Shown here: positions 19,374 through 27,781 of the stretch, piece after piece | How positions within the stretch are numbered: the first letter of the stretch is position 1 | Layout: every line of letters starts with the position of its first letter | Origin: Streptomyces diastaticus subsp. diastaticus | Lineage (GTDB): Bacteria; Actinomycetota; Actinomycetes; Streptomycetales; Streptomycetaceae | Reading direction: 5' to 3' | Assembly: GCF_011170125.1 (NCBI RefSeq) | Contig: NZ_BLLN01000003.1 | Coordinates: forward strand, 124,001 to 188,000 | Length of the DNA: 64,000 bases | Notes under the pieces: generated by a model | What the model was told of the DNA's origin: nothing | The model's input: only the letters and a program-made list of their open reading frames with translations | Databases searched by the model: none | Program-made: the position numbers and the translations under genes

Positions 19374-19986
19374 GGTGCACTCTCTCCAGTCAGGTCCGGC
19401 ACGCGACGGCGGGAGTGGGGGATGTCGGCGTGGCCCGGGCTTGCTGGTCAACGGCGAGGGTGAGTCCTCGGTAATGGGCTCGGATCAGACCACGCTACGG
19501 CCCGCGTGCGGCATACCTGTGCGTTATACGTGAAGGAGAAGTGAGAGAAAGCTGACTGTTCGTGGTGGGTGTCGTGATCGGAACGTGTGGACGGCGTGGT
19601 GTGCTCACGCTCGGTCACGTGTGAAGGGATCGGTGAGGCGGGTTCTCATGGGGTGCTATGTCGCGGTTTCGGGGCTTCCGCCTGTGGCTCCGGTCACCGC
19701 GCCACCTGCGGTGGAGTGAAGGGAGTGTGATGACCGGGCGGGGAGGGGTGGTTCCCGATGGTGACGGAGGGTGGTGATGGAGGTTTGATGAAGATCACAC
19801 GGCGAGACCCTCCCGGCGGGGACGCCCGCGGGTCCGTGCGCGCGTCCACGCGCGCGTTCCGGCGGCCGCTCCGCCCGGCCGCCCCCGCGGTCCCGGCCCT
19901 CGGAACACGGAGGCGGCCGCCCGCCGGTCTCGCGTAGATTGCGCACCGTCCGGGTACCGGGCAGGCCAAGATCATTGGGGAAGCGC
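19374..19986. other. Divergent intergenic region, 613 bases
   Basis: It separates the glycerophosphotransferase (minus) from proB (plus). The part around 19490-19800 is richer in A and T than its surroundings, as expected for divergent promoters. A DnaA-box-like TGTGGACGG is at 19586-19594. A TAGATT hexamer at 19935-19940 is a candidate -10 for proB, giving a leader of about 40 bases. I see no convincing gene in it; the best small frame (19788-19937) is judged spurious. Confidence 0.5.
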
Positions 19987-21114
19987 GTGTCAGCGGCAAG
20001 GCAGGGTGTGGCTCAGGCCCACAGAATCGTGGTGAAGGTCGGCTCCTCCTCGCTGACCACCGCCTCAGGCGGGCTCGACGCCGACCGCGTCGACGCCCTG
20101 GTCGACGTCCTCGCCAGGGCCCGCTCCGGCGGCGCCCGCGAGATCGTCCTCGTCTCCTCCGGTGCCATCGCCGCCGGCCTCGCCCCCCTCGGCTTCCCCC
20201 GCCGCCCCCGCGACCTCGCCCGCCAGCAGGCCGCCGCCAGCGTGGGGCAGGGCCTCCTGGTCGCCCGCTACACCGCCTCCTTCGCGCGGTACGGCGTCCG
20301 CGTCGGCCAGGTGCTGCTGACCGGCGACGACACCAGCCGCCGTGCCCACTACCGCAACGCCTACCGCACCCTCGACCAGTTGCTGACCCTCGGCGCGCTT
20401 CCCGTCGTCAACGAGAACGACACCGTCGCCACCGACGAGATCCGCTTCGGCGACAACGACCGGCTCGCCGCCCTCGTCGCCCACCTGGTCCGCGCCGACC
20501 TGCTCGTCCTCCTCTCCGACGTGGACGGCCTCTACGACGGCGACCCCGCCCGCCCCACCAGCTCCCGCATCCAGGACGTGTACGGCCCCGAGGACCTCGA
20601 AGGCGTCGAGATCGGCAGCGCGGGCAAGGCGGGCGTCGGCACCGGTGGCATGGTCACCAAGGTCGAGGCGGCCCAGATCGCCGCCAACGCGGGCATCGAC
20701 GTGGTCCTCACCTCCGCCAGCCAGGCCGCCGACGCCCTCGCCGGACACCCCACCGGTACCCACTTCCACCAGCGCGGGCGCCGCTTCGCGGGACGGCTCC
20801 TCTGGCTCCAGCACGCCTCCACCCCCAAGGGCGCCCTCACCCTGGACGACGGGGCCGTCCGCGCCGTCGTCGAGCGGCGCACCTCGTTGCTGCCCGCCGG
20901 CATCCAGGCGGTCGAGGGGGAGTTCACCGCCGGCGACCCGGTCGAACTGCGTGACAGCGCCGGCCGCGCCGTCGCCCGCGGCCTCGTCAACTTCGACGCC
21001 ACCGAGATCCCCCGTCTGCTCGGCCGCTCCACCCGCGACCTCGCCCGCGAACTGGGGCCCGCCTACGAGCGCGAGATCGTCCACCGCGACGACCTCGTCC
21101 TGCTCCAGCCCTGA
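19987..21114 (+). CDS. proB: Glutamate 5-kinase
   Basis: First step of proline synthesis: ATP plus glutamate to glutamyl 5-phosphate. The 375-residue protein has the amino-acid-kinase start IVVKVGSSSLTT, ENDTVATDEIRFGDND and GTGGMVTKVEAA. A C-terminal PUA domain follows (about 280-375). GTG 19987 has GGGGAA 5 bases upstream; the frame extends to 19939 without a better start. Its product feeds ProA, encoded 0.8 kb downstream after one small gene. Confidence 0.95.
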   Translation: MSAARQGVAQAHRIVVKVGSSSLTTASGGLDADRVDALVDVLARARSGGAREIVLVSSGAIAAGLAPLGFPRRPRDLARQQAAASVGQGLLVARYTASFARYGVRVGQVLLTGDDTSRRAHYRNAYRTLDQLLTLGALPVVNENDTVATDEIRFGDNDRLAALVAHLVRADLLVLLSDVDGLYDGDPARPTSSRIQDVYGPEDLEGVEIGSAGKAGVGTGGMVTKVEAAQIAANAGIDVVLTSASQAADALAGHPTGTHFHQRGRRFAGRLLWLQHASTPKGALTLDDGAVRAVVERRTSLLPAGIQAVEGEFTAGDPVELRDSAGRAVARGLVNFDATEIPRLLGRSTRDLARELGPAYEREIVHRDDLVLLQP

Positions 21115-21364
21115 CGCCCTGACCTCCACCGCCGCCCCGCGCGCCGGGGTGCGCCCCCGCCCAGCACGTACGGCCCGCGCGCCCGGCCGTACGGCGGACG
21201 AGGGCGACCGAAACGTGTGCCCGCGCGCGGGGAGCTTCCGCAAAACGGCCACACGGGGCCACGGCGCCTGTTCCACTTTGAAGCGGACAGACTCCGCGGC
21301 GGGCCGACACCGCCCCGGAGGGGGAGCGGAGACCGTCGGGACGTCGATGTGGCAGGAGGCCGCC

Positions 21365-21850
21365 GTGAGACGAGGGCGCCCGGGGCCGGGGTCCCGCGCG
21401 AACAGCACCTCCCCGCCCCGCCGGGGAGCCGGGGACCAGCGCGCGCTCAGCAGCGTCCGGCCCGGCGACCGCGCCGTGCCCGGCGCCGCCGGGCAGGACG
21501 GCCGGCCGTCGCCCCGGCTCTGGCACGTCACCCTCAGCGCCGCCGGGGAGAGCACCCCGCTGGCCGAGGTGCGGGCCGGGCTCGAACAGCTCGCCCACGA
21601 CCACCCCTTCCTGCTCACCAGCCGCTACGCCGAGGACCACGCCGAGATCCGGTACTGGGAGGAGGCCCGCGACCTCCACGACGCGGCCGCCGTCGCCCTG
21701 CGCCTGTGGGGCGAGCACCGGCAGACGGCGAAACTGCCGCCCTGGGAGATCGTCGGCCTGGAGGTCATCGACCGGGAGACCTACCACCAGCGGATCGCGG
21801 AGGGGTACGGCCCGCCGCCCGCCCGGCCGATCGGCGTCCACCCCTACTGA
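21365..21850 (+). CDS. Conserved hypothetical protein between proB and proA
   Basis: 161-residue cytoplasmic protein of unknown function. The first 55 residues are Arg/Gly/Pro-rich and probably disordered. The rest is a compact alpha-beta domain (LWHVTLSAAGESTPLAEVRA to IGVHPY) with no motif I recognise. GTG 21365 is chosen for the AGGAGG 5 bases before it, in preference to ATG 21347, which lies in frame. It is in the proB-proA interval, on the same strand as both, but proA appears to have its own leaderless promoter. I recognise the composition as typical of a Streptomyces-wide conserved protein but cannot assign a role. Confidence 0.75.
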   Translation: MRRGRPGPGSRANSTSPPRRGAGDQRALSSVRPGDRAVPGAAGQDGRPSPRLWHVTLSAAGESTPLAEVRAGLEQLAHDHPFLLTSRYAEDHAEIRYWEEARDLHDAAAVALRLWGEHRQTAKLPPWEIVGLEVIDRETYHQRIAEGYGPPPARPIGVHPY

Positions 21851-21927
21851 GCCCCGCCCCGCCCGCGCGCCGTCCAGGACGCCTCTCGCATCCTGGGACG
21901 AGCCGTGGGGCGGGCCGCGCGGCGACG

Positions 21928-21933
21928 TAGGCT
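21928..21933 (+). promoter_or_regulatory. -10 hexamer for a leaderless proA transcript
   Basis: TAGGCT ends 7 bases before the proA ATG, and no ribosome-binding site lies between. Transcription starting at or near the ATG would give a leaderless mRNA. Confidence 0.6.
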
Positions 21934-21940
21934 CGCGGCC

Positions 21941-23218
21941 ATGACGACGTATGACGACGCCACCAGCCCCGTCACGCTCGCGGGGCGCCGCGCCCAGGAG
22001 GCCGCCGCCGGCCTCGCCACGCTGCCGCGCGCGGTCAAGGACGACGCCCTGCGCGCCGTCGCGGACGCCCTGGAGGCACGCACCGCCGAGATCGTGGCGG
22101 CCAACGCGGGCGACGTCCGGCGCGCCGAGGAGGCCGGCACCGCCGCCTCCGTCGTGGACCGGCTCACCCTCACCGCCGACCGGGTCCGGGCCATCGCGGC
22201 CGACGTACGGCACGTCGTCACCCTGCCGGACCCGGTCGGCGAGGTGGTCCGCGGCTCCACCCTCCCGAACGGCATCGACCTGCGCCAGGTGCGTGTCCCC
22301 CTGGGAGTGGTCGGCATCGTCTACGAGGCCCGGCCCAACGTCACCGTCGACGCCGCCGCCCTCTGCCTGAAGTCCGGCAACGCCGTCCTGCTGCGCGGCT
22401 CCTCCTCCGCCAAGGAGTCCAACACCGCGCTCGTCGCCGTCCTGCGCGACGCCGTCGCCGCCGCCGGACTGCCCGCCGACGCCGTGCAGCTCGTCCCCGG
22501 CGACACCCACGACTCGGTCCGCGAGCTGATGCGCGCCCGGGGCCTGGTCGACGTGCTGATCCCGCGCGGCGGCGCAGCCCTGATCCGCCGCACCGTCGAG
22601 GAGTCCACCGTCCCGGTCATCGAGACCGGCACCGGCAACTGCCACGTCTACGTGGACGCCGACGCCGACCTGGACGCGGCCGTCGACATCCTGGTCAACG
22701 CCAAGGCCCAGCGGCCCAGCGTCTGCAACAGCGCCGAGACCGTCCTGGTCCACCGCGACATCGCCGCCGCCTTCCTGCCGCGCGCCCTCGACGCCCTCGC
22801 CGAGGCGCAGGTCACCGTGCACGGCGACGCGCGCGTCCGGGCGCTCGCCGAGGACACCAAGGCCACCGTGGTCGAGGCGACCGACGAGGACTGGGCCACC
22901 GAGTACCTCAGCTACGACCTGGCCGCCGCCGTCGTCGACAGCCTCGACGACGCCGTCGCCCACATCCGCCGCTGGAGCTCCGGCCACACCGAGGCGATCA
23001 TCACCACCTCGCAGGCCGCGGCCCGCCGGTTCACCCAGAGGGTGGATTCCACCACCGTCGCCGTGAACGCCTCCACCCGCTTCACCGACGGGGGCGCATT
23101 CGGCTTCGGCGCCGAGATCGGCATCTCCACGCAGAAGCTGCACGCCCGGGGCCCGATGGGCCTGCCGGAGCTGACCAGCACCAAGTACGTCCTCACCGGG
23201 GACGGGCACATCCGCTGA
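21941..23218 (+). CDS. proA: Glutamate-5-semialdehyde dehydrogenase
   Basis: Reduces glutamyl 5-phosphate with NADPH in proline synthesis. The 425-residue protein of the aldehyde dehydrogenase superfamily carries [31 protein letters not shown] and the catalytic cysteine C262 in [11 protein letters not shown]. It ends with the family block GRGPMGL-like ([16 protein letters not shown]). ATG 21941 is favoured by homology to the family start, and the TAGGCT hexamer 7 bases before it suggests a leaderless message. Confidence 0.96.
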   Translation: MTTYDDATSPVTLAGRRAQEAAAGLATLPRAVKDDALRAVADALEARTAEIVAANAGDVRRAEEAGTAASVVDRLTLTADRVRAIAADVRHVVTLPDPVGEVVRGSTLPNGIDLRQVRVPLGVVGIVYEARPNVTVDAAALCLKSGNAVLLRGSSSAKESNTALVAVLRDAVAAAGLPADAVQLVPGDTHDSVRELMRARGLVDVLIPRGGAALIRRTVEESTVPVIETGTGNCHVYVDADADLDAAVDILVNAKAQRPSVCNSAETVLVHRDIAAAFLPRALDALAEAQVTVHGDARVRALAEDTKATVVEATDEDWATEYLSYDLAAAVVDSLDDAVAHIRRWSSGHTEAIITTSQAAARRFTQRVDSTTVAVNASTRFTDGGAFGFGAEIGISTQKLHARGPMGLPELTSTKYVLTGDGHIR

Positions 23219-23275
23219 TGCCCTGACTTGCCCCATGGTCTGCCCAAAAGAGCCCCCCAGGTCTACTCTGGTCCC

Positions 23276-23800
23276 GTGCCGGAGGACGTGGGGGGCTCGC
23301 CGTTTCCGGACGGCCGACAGCCCGACGACGACCACGACCGCGGAGGCGCGGACGACGCGTTCGCCTCCGTGGTCTTCGACGAGGACTTCATCAGGGCCGC
23401 CGAGTTCCACGAAGCCAGCGCCGTGGAGCGGCTGGTGGCCGCCGCCCACGCCCGGGCGGAGGCCGAGGCGCGCCGCGCCCGCACCAGGACCCGCGACGCC
23501 TACTACGAAGCGGCCCAGCCCTTCGGCCCCGACCCGGCCGTGAACGAGGACTACGACCCGAGCGAGGCCGATGACGCCGCGCTGCACCCCACCCGGGTCG
23601 GCTGGCACCGGCCCATCGCCTGGCTCCTCGCCCTGCTGATGGGCGTCAGCATGATCGCGCTCGCCTTCAGTGCCGTCTACCGGGGCTCCTCCGCCTCCGG
23701 CGAGGGCACCGCCCCGCCGCCCGCCACCACCGGCGCCGACCCCTCGCCCGACACCGGCCTCACCCGTCCGGCGGCCTCCGGGGCACCCCTGGACCCGTGA
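23276..23800 (+). CDS. SCO2584-family membrane protein (spore-wall associated)
   Basis: 174-residue single-span membrane protein. The cytoplasmic N-terminal half is acidic and holds the motif VFDEDFIRAA followed by ExSAxER (residues 33-52), shared with the next gene. One transmembrane helix (about 110-132, IAWLLALLMGVSMIALAFSAV) precedes a short Pro/Thr/Ser-rich outside tail. I recognise the family as SCO2584, described as part of the Streptomyces spore wall synthesising complex. GTG 23276 lacks a ribosome-binding site but has TACTCT 6 bases upstream, indicating a leaderless transcript. The biochemical role is unknown; a scaffold role is inferred. Confidence 0.82.
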   Translation: MPEDVGGSPFPDGRQPDDDHDRGGADDAFASVVFDEDFIRAAEFHEASAVERLVAAAHARAEAEARRARTRTRDAYYEAAQPFGPDPAVNEDYDPSEADDAALHPTRVGWHRPIAWLLALLMGVSMIALAFSAVYRGSSASGEGTAPPPATTGADPSPDTGLTRPAASGAPLDP

Positions 23801-23873
23801 TGCGGGGGCCCCGGCTCGCCGGTTGCCCCAACGGGGGCGTTTACGGCCGGCCCCCGCGACCCAACCTGAAGAT

Positions 23874-25019
23874 ATGAACAGGCCGGGCCAGCCGCCCGAC
23901 GGGCCCCCCGACAACCCCGGGGACGGCCCGTCCGGCGACGACGACTACGGGTACGTCTTCGACGACTCCTTCGTCCGCGCCGCCCCGATCCAGGAGTTCT
24001 CGGCCAGCGAGCGCACCGCCACCGAGCACGCCCCCGCCGTGCGCGACCGGCCACCGCCCGCCGCCGGACGCACCGGCCCCCGCCTCACCCGGCAGGTACT
24101 GATCCTCGCGGCCCTGCTGACCGTCGCGTTCCTGGTCGCCGTCTACCTCGGCGTCAGCCCGCCCGGCCAGACCCAGGCAGGGCCGCCCCCGCGCCCCGCC
24201 CGGATGAGCCTGGTCCCGCTCGTCCCCCCGCAGGCGGTCCGCCCCACCGACCCCGACCGGCCTTTCGACGCCACCCCCGCCGCGCAGTACGCCACCGGCG
24301 CGGCCGGGATCAACCTGCCCGGCGCGCACGCCACCGCCCACTTCGACGAGGCGCAGGTCATCGCCGCCCTCAGCACCGCCAAGGAGTACCTCGTCCACTC
24401 CTCGCTCTCCCCGGAGGTCCTGGCCGGACGGGAGGAGCGCTCTGTCCGGCTCCTGGTCGACCCCGCCCAGGCCGACCAGTTCGACGCCGCTCTGCGCCGC
24501 CCCGCCGCCGACGGCCTGCACGCAGCCACCGGCTGGCTGGTCCGCCTCGATCCCCGGCACGCCGTGCTCGCCGGCCCCGACATCCGCGTCCAGGGCGTCC
24601 TGGAGTACACCGAGACCGGCCCCGGCACCCTGGAGGTCACCACCGACCACACCTTCGTCTACGCGGTCCGGCCCGCCGCCGACCCCGGGTCCGACCCGTC
24701 CCTGCTGGTGGTGCGCCGGGCCCTGCGGCTCAGCTTCGACCGCGACGCCCTCCGCGCCCGCCAGCTCGAACTGCTCAGCTCCCGCACCCAGGCCGGCCCC
24801 CTCCCGTGCGGCGAGCCGGCCGCCGCCCACCTGCGCCCCCTCCTGGCCGGCCAGAAGCCGCCGGCCGGCCGCCCGCCCGCCACCGACCCCTACGCCCGCG
24901 AGGGCGGCGGAGCCGTCTGCGGCACCCTCGCCGAACCCCGCCCCCTCGGGAACGGGGGGACGGGGCGCCGCGCCGACGCCTCGGGCGTGAGCCCGGGCGA
25001 TGCGGGCGCCGTGCGCTGA
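23874..25019 (+). CDS. SCO2583-family membrane protein
   Basis: 381-residue single-span protein. Residues 28-47 (VFDDSFVRAA then ExSAxER) repeat the N-terminal motif of the preceding gene. One transmembrane helix lies at about 75-95 (VLILAALLTVAFLVAVYLGV). A proline-rich linker leads to an extracellular domain of about 250 residues with no recognised fold, containing two cysteines that could pair (CGEPAAAHLRP and VCGTLAEP). ATG 23874 is chosen for family likeness; it is 73 bases after the previous stop, so the two genes may share a transcript. A terminator hairpin overlaps the stop codon. It probably works with its neighbour at the cell wall; this is inference from pairing and topology. Confidence 0.8.
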   Translation: MNRPGQPPDGPPDNPGDGPSGDDDYGYVFDDSFVRAAPIQEFSASERTATEHAPAVRDRPPPAAGRTGPRLTRQVLILAALLTVAFLVAVYLGVSPPGQTQAGPPPRPARMSLVPLVPPQAVRPTDPDRPFDATPAAQYATGAAGINLPGAHATAHFDEAQVIAALSTAKEYLVHSSLSPEVLAGREERSVRLLVDPAQADQFDAALRRPAADGLHAATGWLVRLDPRHAVLAGPDIRVQGVLEYTETGPGTLEVTTDHTFVYAVRPAADPGSDPSLLVVRRALRLSFDRDALRARQLELLSSRTQAGPLPCGEPAAAHLRPLLAGQKPPAGRPPATDPYAREGGGAVCGTLAEPRPLGNGGTGRRADASGVSPGDAGAVR

Positions 25020-25032
25020 ACGCGGCGCCCGC
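25002..25032 (+). terminator. Terminator overlapping the end of the SCO2583-like gene
   Basis: Perfect 10-base arms 25002-25011 and 25023-25032; the loop contains the TGA stop. Confidence 0.6.
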
Positions 25033-25044
25033 GGCTGCGAGGGT

Positions 25045-25150
25045 TCAGCCGTACCGGTCGGACAGGGTCACCGGATACTGCTCCGGCCGCCGGGCGGGCA
25101 CCTCGGTCACCCGGGCCGGCGCGGCCCGGCCGGCACCGGGGAACAGCGCT
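25045..25150 (-). pseudogene. Possible C-terminal remnant of a lost gene
   Basis: The minus strand encodes a plausible protein end, EVPARRPEQYPVTLSDRYG then stop, in G/C-ending codons. Upstream the frame degenerates into Arg/Gly/Pro-rich sequence with no clear start or domain. It may be a decayed gene or chance; I cannot name a family. Confidence 0.25.
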
Positions 25151-25285
25151 TCTCGGCGTCCGGGCCGAAGCCGGCGCGTCAGTGGCGGCCGGCCGAGATG
25201 GGCGGTGCCGTCCTCGGCCGGGCTTCCTCCGCCCGGCAAGGTCCACGTCGACGCCCTCGGCCCCGCCCGCGCGGAGCAGCCGGGG

Positions 25286-26407
25286 TCATCCCCGGTCGCC
25301 ACTTCCCGCCGGGCCGCCCGTGCCGGTCTCCCCGTCCGGTCCGCGCCCGGCGCCCCCGTCCGGGCGTGACCCGCCCGTGAAGCGGTCCCGCAGCTTTCCA
25401 CCGAGGTCGCCGGCGCCGCCGGCCAGGTCCGTGACCAGCTTCATCAGCGGGTCCTTGCTGGAGCGGACGTCCTCGGCGTAGCCGGAGGCGGACTGGCGGA
25501 AGGACTCGCCGACCGAGGTGTCCTTGTCCTCGTCGCGCCGGGGGTAGTGGCCGTCCATCAGGCGCTGGTGGTCGCGGCTCTCGGACCACCGCTTCAGCTC
25601 GGCGGCCCGCACCGTGGTGAACGGGTGGGTGCGCGGCAGCACGTTGAGGATCTTCAGCACCGAGTCGCGCAGGTCGCCCCCGGCCTCGTACTCCTCCGCC
25701 TGGGCGAGGAAGGCGTCGGTGTTCATCTCGTGCAGATGGTTGCCGCCCGCCATCTTCATCAGGCCGCGCATCGAGGCCGAGAGGTCCTGTCCGACCAGCA
25801 GCCCGGCCCGGTCGGCGGACAGCTCCGACTTGCGGAACCACTCGCGCAGCGCCGTCACGATCGCCATGATCGCCACGTTCCCCAGCGGGATCCAGGCGAC
25901 CTTGACGGCCAGGCTGGTCAGGAAGAGGAGCACCGTGCGGTAGACGGAGTGGCCGGAGAGGGCGTGGCCCACCTCGTGGCCGACGACCGCCCGCATCTCC
26001 TCCTCGTCCAGCAGCTCCACCAGGCCGGTGGTGACCACGATGACCGGCTCGTCCAGGCCCACGCACATCGCGTTGGGAACCGGGTTCTGCGTGACGTACA
26101 TCGGCGGGACCTTCTCCAGGTCCAGGATGTAGCAGGCGTCCAGCAGCATCGTGTGCAGGTGGGGGAACTGCGCCTCGGACACCCGCACCGAGTCCGAGAG
26201 GAAGAGCAGCCGCAGGCTCCGCTCGGGCAGCAGTCCGCTGAGCGCCTTGAAGACCGTGTCGAACCCGCTGAGCTTGCGCAGCGCCACCAGCGCCGAGCGG
26301 TCCGCCGGGTGTTCGTACGCCCGGGAGGAGATGCCCGGGAAGCGCCGCCGGCTGCGTGCCGGCTGCTTCTCGGTCCCGTGCGTGCCGTCCCTGCCGTGGT
26401 CGGTCAT
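25286..26407 (-). CDS. M48-family zinc metallopeptidase
   Basis: 373-residue membrane-associated protease of the HtpX/Ste24 clan. The zinc motif HEVGH is at residues 144-148, with SELSADRAG further on supplying the third ligand. A hydrophobic stretch (about 155-190) follows the motif. The C-terminal 60 residues are Gly/Asp-rich and disordered. Such enzymes handle membrane protein quality control, though the substrate here is unknown. ATG 26407 is preceded by GGAGGA. It runs convergent to the SCO2583-like gene and stands alone on the minus strand. Confidence 0.9.
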   Translation of the reverse strand: MTDHGRDGTHGTEKQPARSRRRFPGISSRAYEHPADRSALVALRKLSGFDTVFKALSGLLPERSLRLLFLSDSVRVSEAQFPHLHTMLLDACYILDLEKVPPMYVTQNPVPNAMCVGLDEPVIVVTTGLVELLDEEEMRAVVGHEVGHALSGHSVYRTVLLFLTSLAVKVAWIPLGNVAIMAIVTALREWFRKSELSADRAGLLVGQDLSASMRGLMKMAGGNHLHEMNTDAFLAQAEEYEAGGDLRDSVLKILNVLPRTHPFTTVRAAELKRWSESRDHQRLMDGHYPRRDEDKDTSVGESFRQSASGYAEDVRSSKDPLMKLVTDLAGGAGDLGGKLRDRFTGGSRPDGGAGRGPDGETGTGGPAGSGDRG

Positions 26408-26599
26408 CCGATCCTCCGCCTCGCCTCGTACCGGCCGTCCCCCGGGGACGGTGCGCGCTGGCCGCGATGGGGCCACCCTACGGCCGCCCCTCTGCAACAG
26501 GACCGCGAGCCGGGCGTGTTGGTTGCGTGGCCCGGCACGTCCCGTCGCCGCGGCCGCGGCGGGCCTACAGTGGGACGGCACCGCACGCAAGGAGCCCCC

Positions 26600-26749
26600 A
26601 TGGATCACGCCGCCCGTCTCGCCCTGCTGCTGGCCGCGGACCAGCCGCCCGCCAACGGCTTCCCGTTCAGGGTGTTCATCGTCGTCTCGGTCGTCGGCGG
26701 CGGCCTGCTCGCCTGGTTCCTGCTGCGCGGCTACCGCGACAACGGCTGA
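26600..26749 (+). CDS. 49-residue single-span membrane protein
   Basis: Small protein with one helix ([20 protein letters not shown]) and a short basic, hydrophilic end. AAGGAG lies 5 bases before ATG 26600, a strong site, and the hydrophobic block is well formed, both supporting a real gene. TACAGT at 26566-26571 is a candidate -10. Function unknown. It precedes another mini membrane protein and nadD. Confidence 0.6.
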   Translation: MDHAARLALLLAADQPPANGFPFRVFIVVSVVGGGLLAWFLLRGYRDNG

Positions 26750-26875
26750 CCCGCGCCGCCTCCCCGCACCACCCGGCACCCGAACACCGAGTCGGCGTGG
26801 GCCTCTCGCGCGCCCCCGCATACGATGGTCGGCAGATCACCCGCCCGCCCCACCACCGGATAGGTCCTGCCGACG

Positions 26876-27037
26876 ATGAGCCTCCACAGCACTGCTGCCC
26901 AGCTGGTCACCCTCGCCTCCGAGGGCGGCGAGCACGGCGGGCACGAAAGCCTCAACCCGTATCTCACCGGAGGCGGCGCGCTCGTCGTGCTGCTGCTGCT
27001 GTTGTGGATCACCACCCGCTTCAACCGCGACCGCTGA
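26876..27037 (+). CDS. 53-residue single-span membrane protein upstream of nadD
   Basis: Small protein: a His/Gly/Glu stretch ([16 protein letters not shown]) then one helix ([15 protein letters not shown]) and a basic end (NRDR). I recall a similar mini protein before nadD in other Streptomyces. TACGAT at 26821-26826 is a candidate -10; the ribosome-binding site is weak (AGG). The N-terminal His/Glu cluster could bind metal, but that is speculation. Function unknown. Confidence 0.65.
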   Translation: MSLHSTAAQLVTLASEGGEHGGHESLNPYLTGGGALVVLLLLLWITTRFNRDR

Positions 27038-27123
27038 GTGCCCCGCCCCACCGCCGCGCGGCGGTGAGCAGCCCCGCAGGGGGTGTCCGGAGCGGGCCCG
27101 CCGGGCCAGTAGGCTCTGCTCGC

Positions 27124-27765
27124 ATGGGAGAGCAGGACATGCCTACGGGCCCGGCCGCCGCGGCGGCACCCGAGCGACCGCGCAGGCGTCTCGGCGTCAT
27201 GGGCGGCACGTTCGACCCGATCCACCACGGCCACCTCGTCGCCGCCAGTGAGGTCGCCGCGCAGTTCCACCTCGACGAGGTGGTCTTCGTGCCGACCGGT
27301 GAGCCCTGGCAGAAGAGCCACAAAGAGGTCACCCCGGCCGAGGACCGCTATCTGATGACGGTCATCGCGACCGCCGAGAACCCGCAGTTCTCCGTCAGCC
27401 GCATCGACATCGACCGCGGCGGGCCCACGTACACCACCGACACGCTGCGCGACCTGGCCGCGCTCAACCCCGGGACGGACCTGTTTTTCATCACCGGCGC
27501 CGACGCGCTCGGACAGATCCTCACCTGGCGCCACACGGACGAACTCTTCTCCCTCGCCCACTTCATCGGCGTGACCCGGCCCGGCCACACCCTGGCCGAC
27601 CCGGGACTTCCCGAAGGCCAGGTCTCCCTGGTCGAGGTCCCGGCGCTGGCCATCTCCTCCACGGACTGCCGCGCCCGGGTCGCCGAGGGAAACCCCGTCT
27701 GGTACCTGGTGCCCGACGGCGTGGTGCGTTACATCGACAAGCGCGAGCTGTACCGCGGCGACTGA
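27124..27765 (+). CDS. nadD: Nicotinate-nucleotide adenylyltransferase
   Basis: Transfers AMP from ATP to nicotinate mononucleotide in NAD synthesis. The 213-residue protein has the nucleotidyltransferase signature [15 protein letters not shown] near the N-terminus and the late [10 protein letters not shown] block (ISSTxIR in most relatives). Two starts are possible. ATG 27124 has TAGGCT at 27110-27115, 8 bases upstream, suggesting a leaderless start. ATG 27139 has GGGAG 8 bases upstream. I keep the longer form. It is followed after 16 bases by the LCP gene and then rsfS, an arrangement common in actinobacteria. Confidence 0.94.
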   Translation: MGEQDMPTGPAAAAAPERPRRRLGVMGGTFDPIHHGHLVAASEVAAQFHLDEVVFVPTGEPWQKSHKEVTPAEDRYLMTVIATAENPQFSVSRIDIDRGGPTYTTDTLRDLAALNPGTDLFFITGADALGQILTWRHTDELFSLAHFIGVTRPGHTLADPGLPEGQVSLVEVPALAISSTDCRARVAEGNPVWYLVPDGVVRYIDKRELYRGD

Positions 27766-27781
27766 GCCGAGAGGGGCACCG

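Noticed and set aside
19788..19937. 49-codon ORF upstream of proB behind GGAGG
   Set aside because: Arg/Pro/Ala-rich product without hydrophobic or domain character, in a promoter region; start spacing is short.
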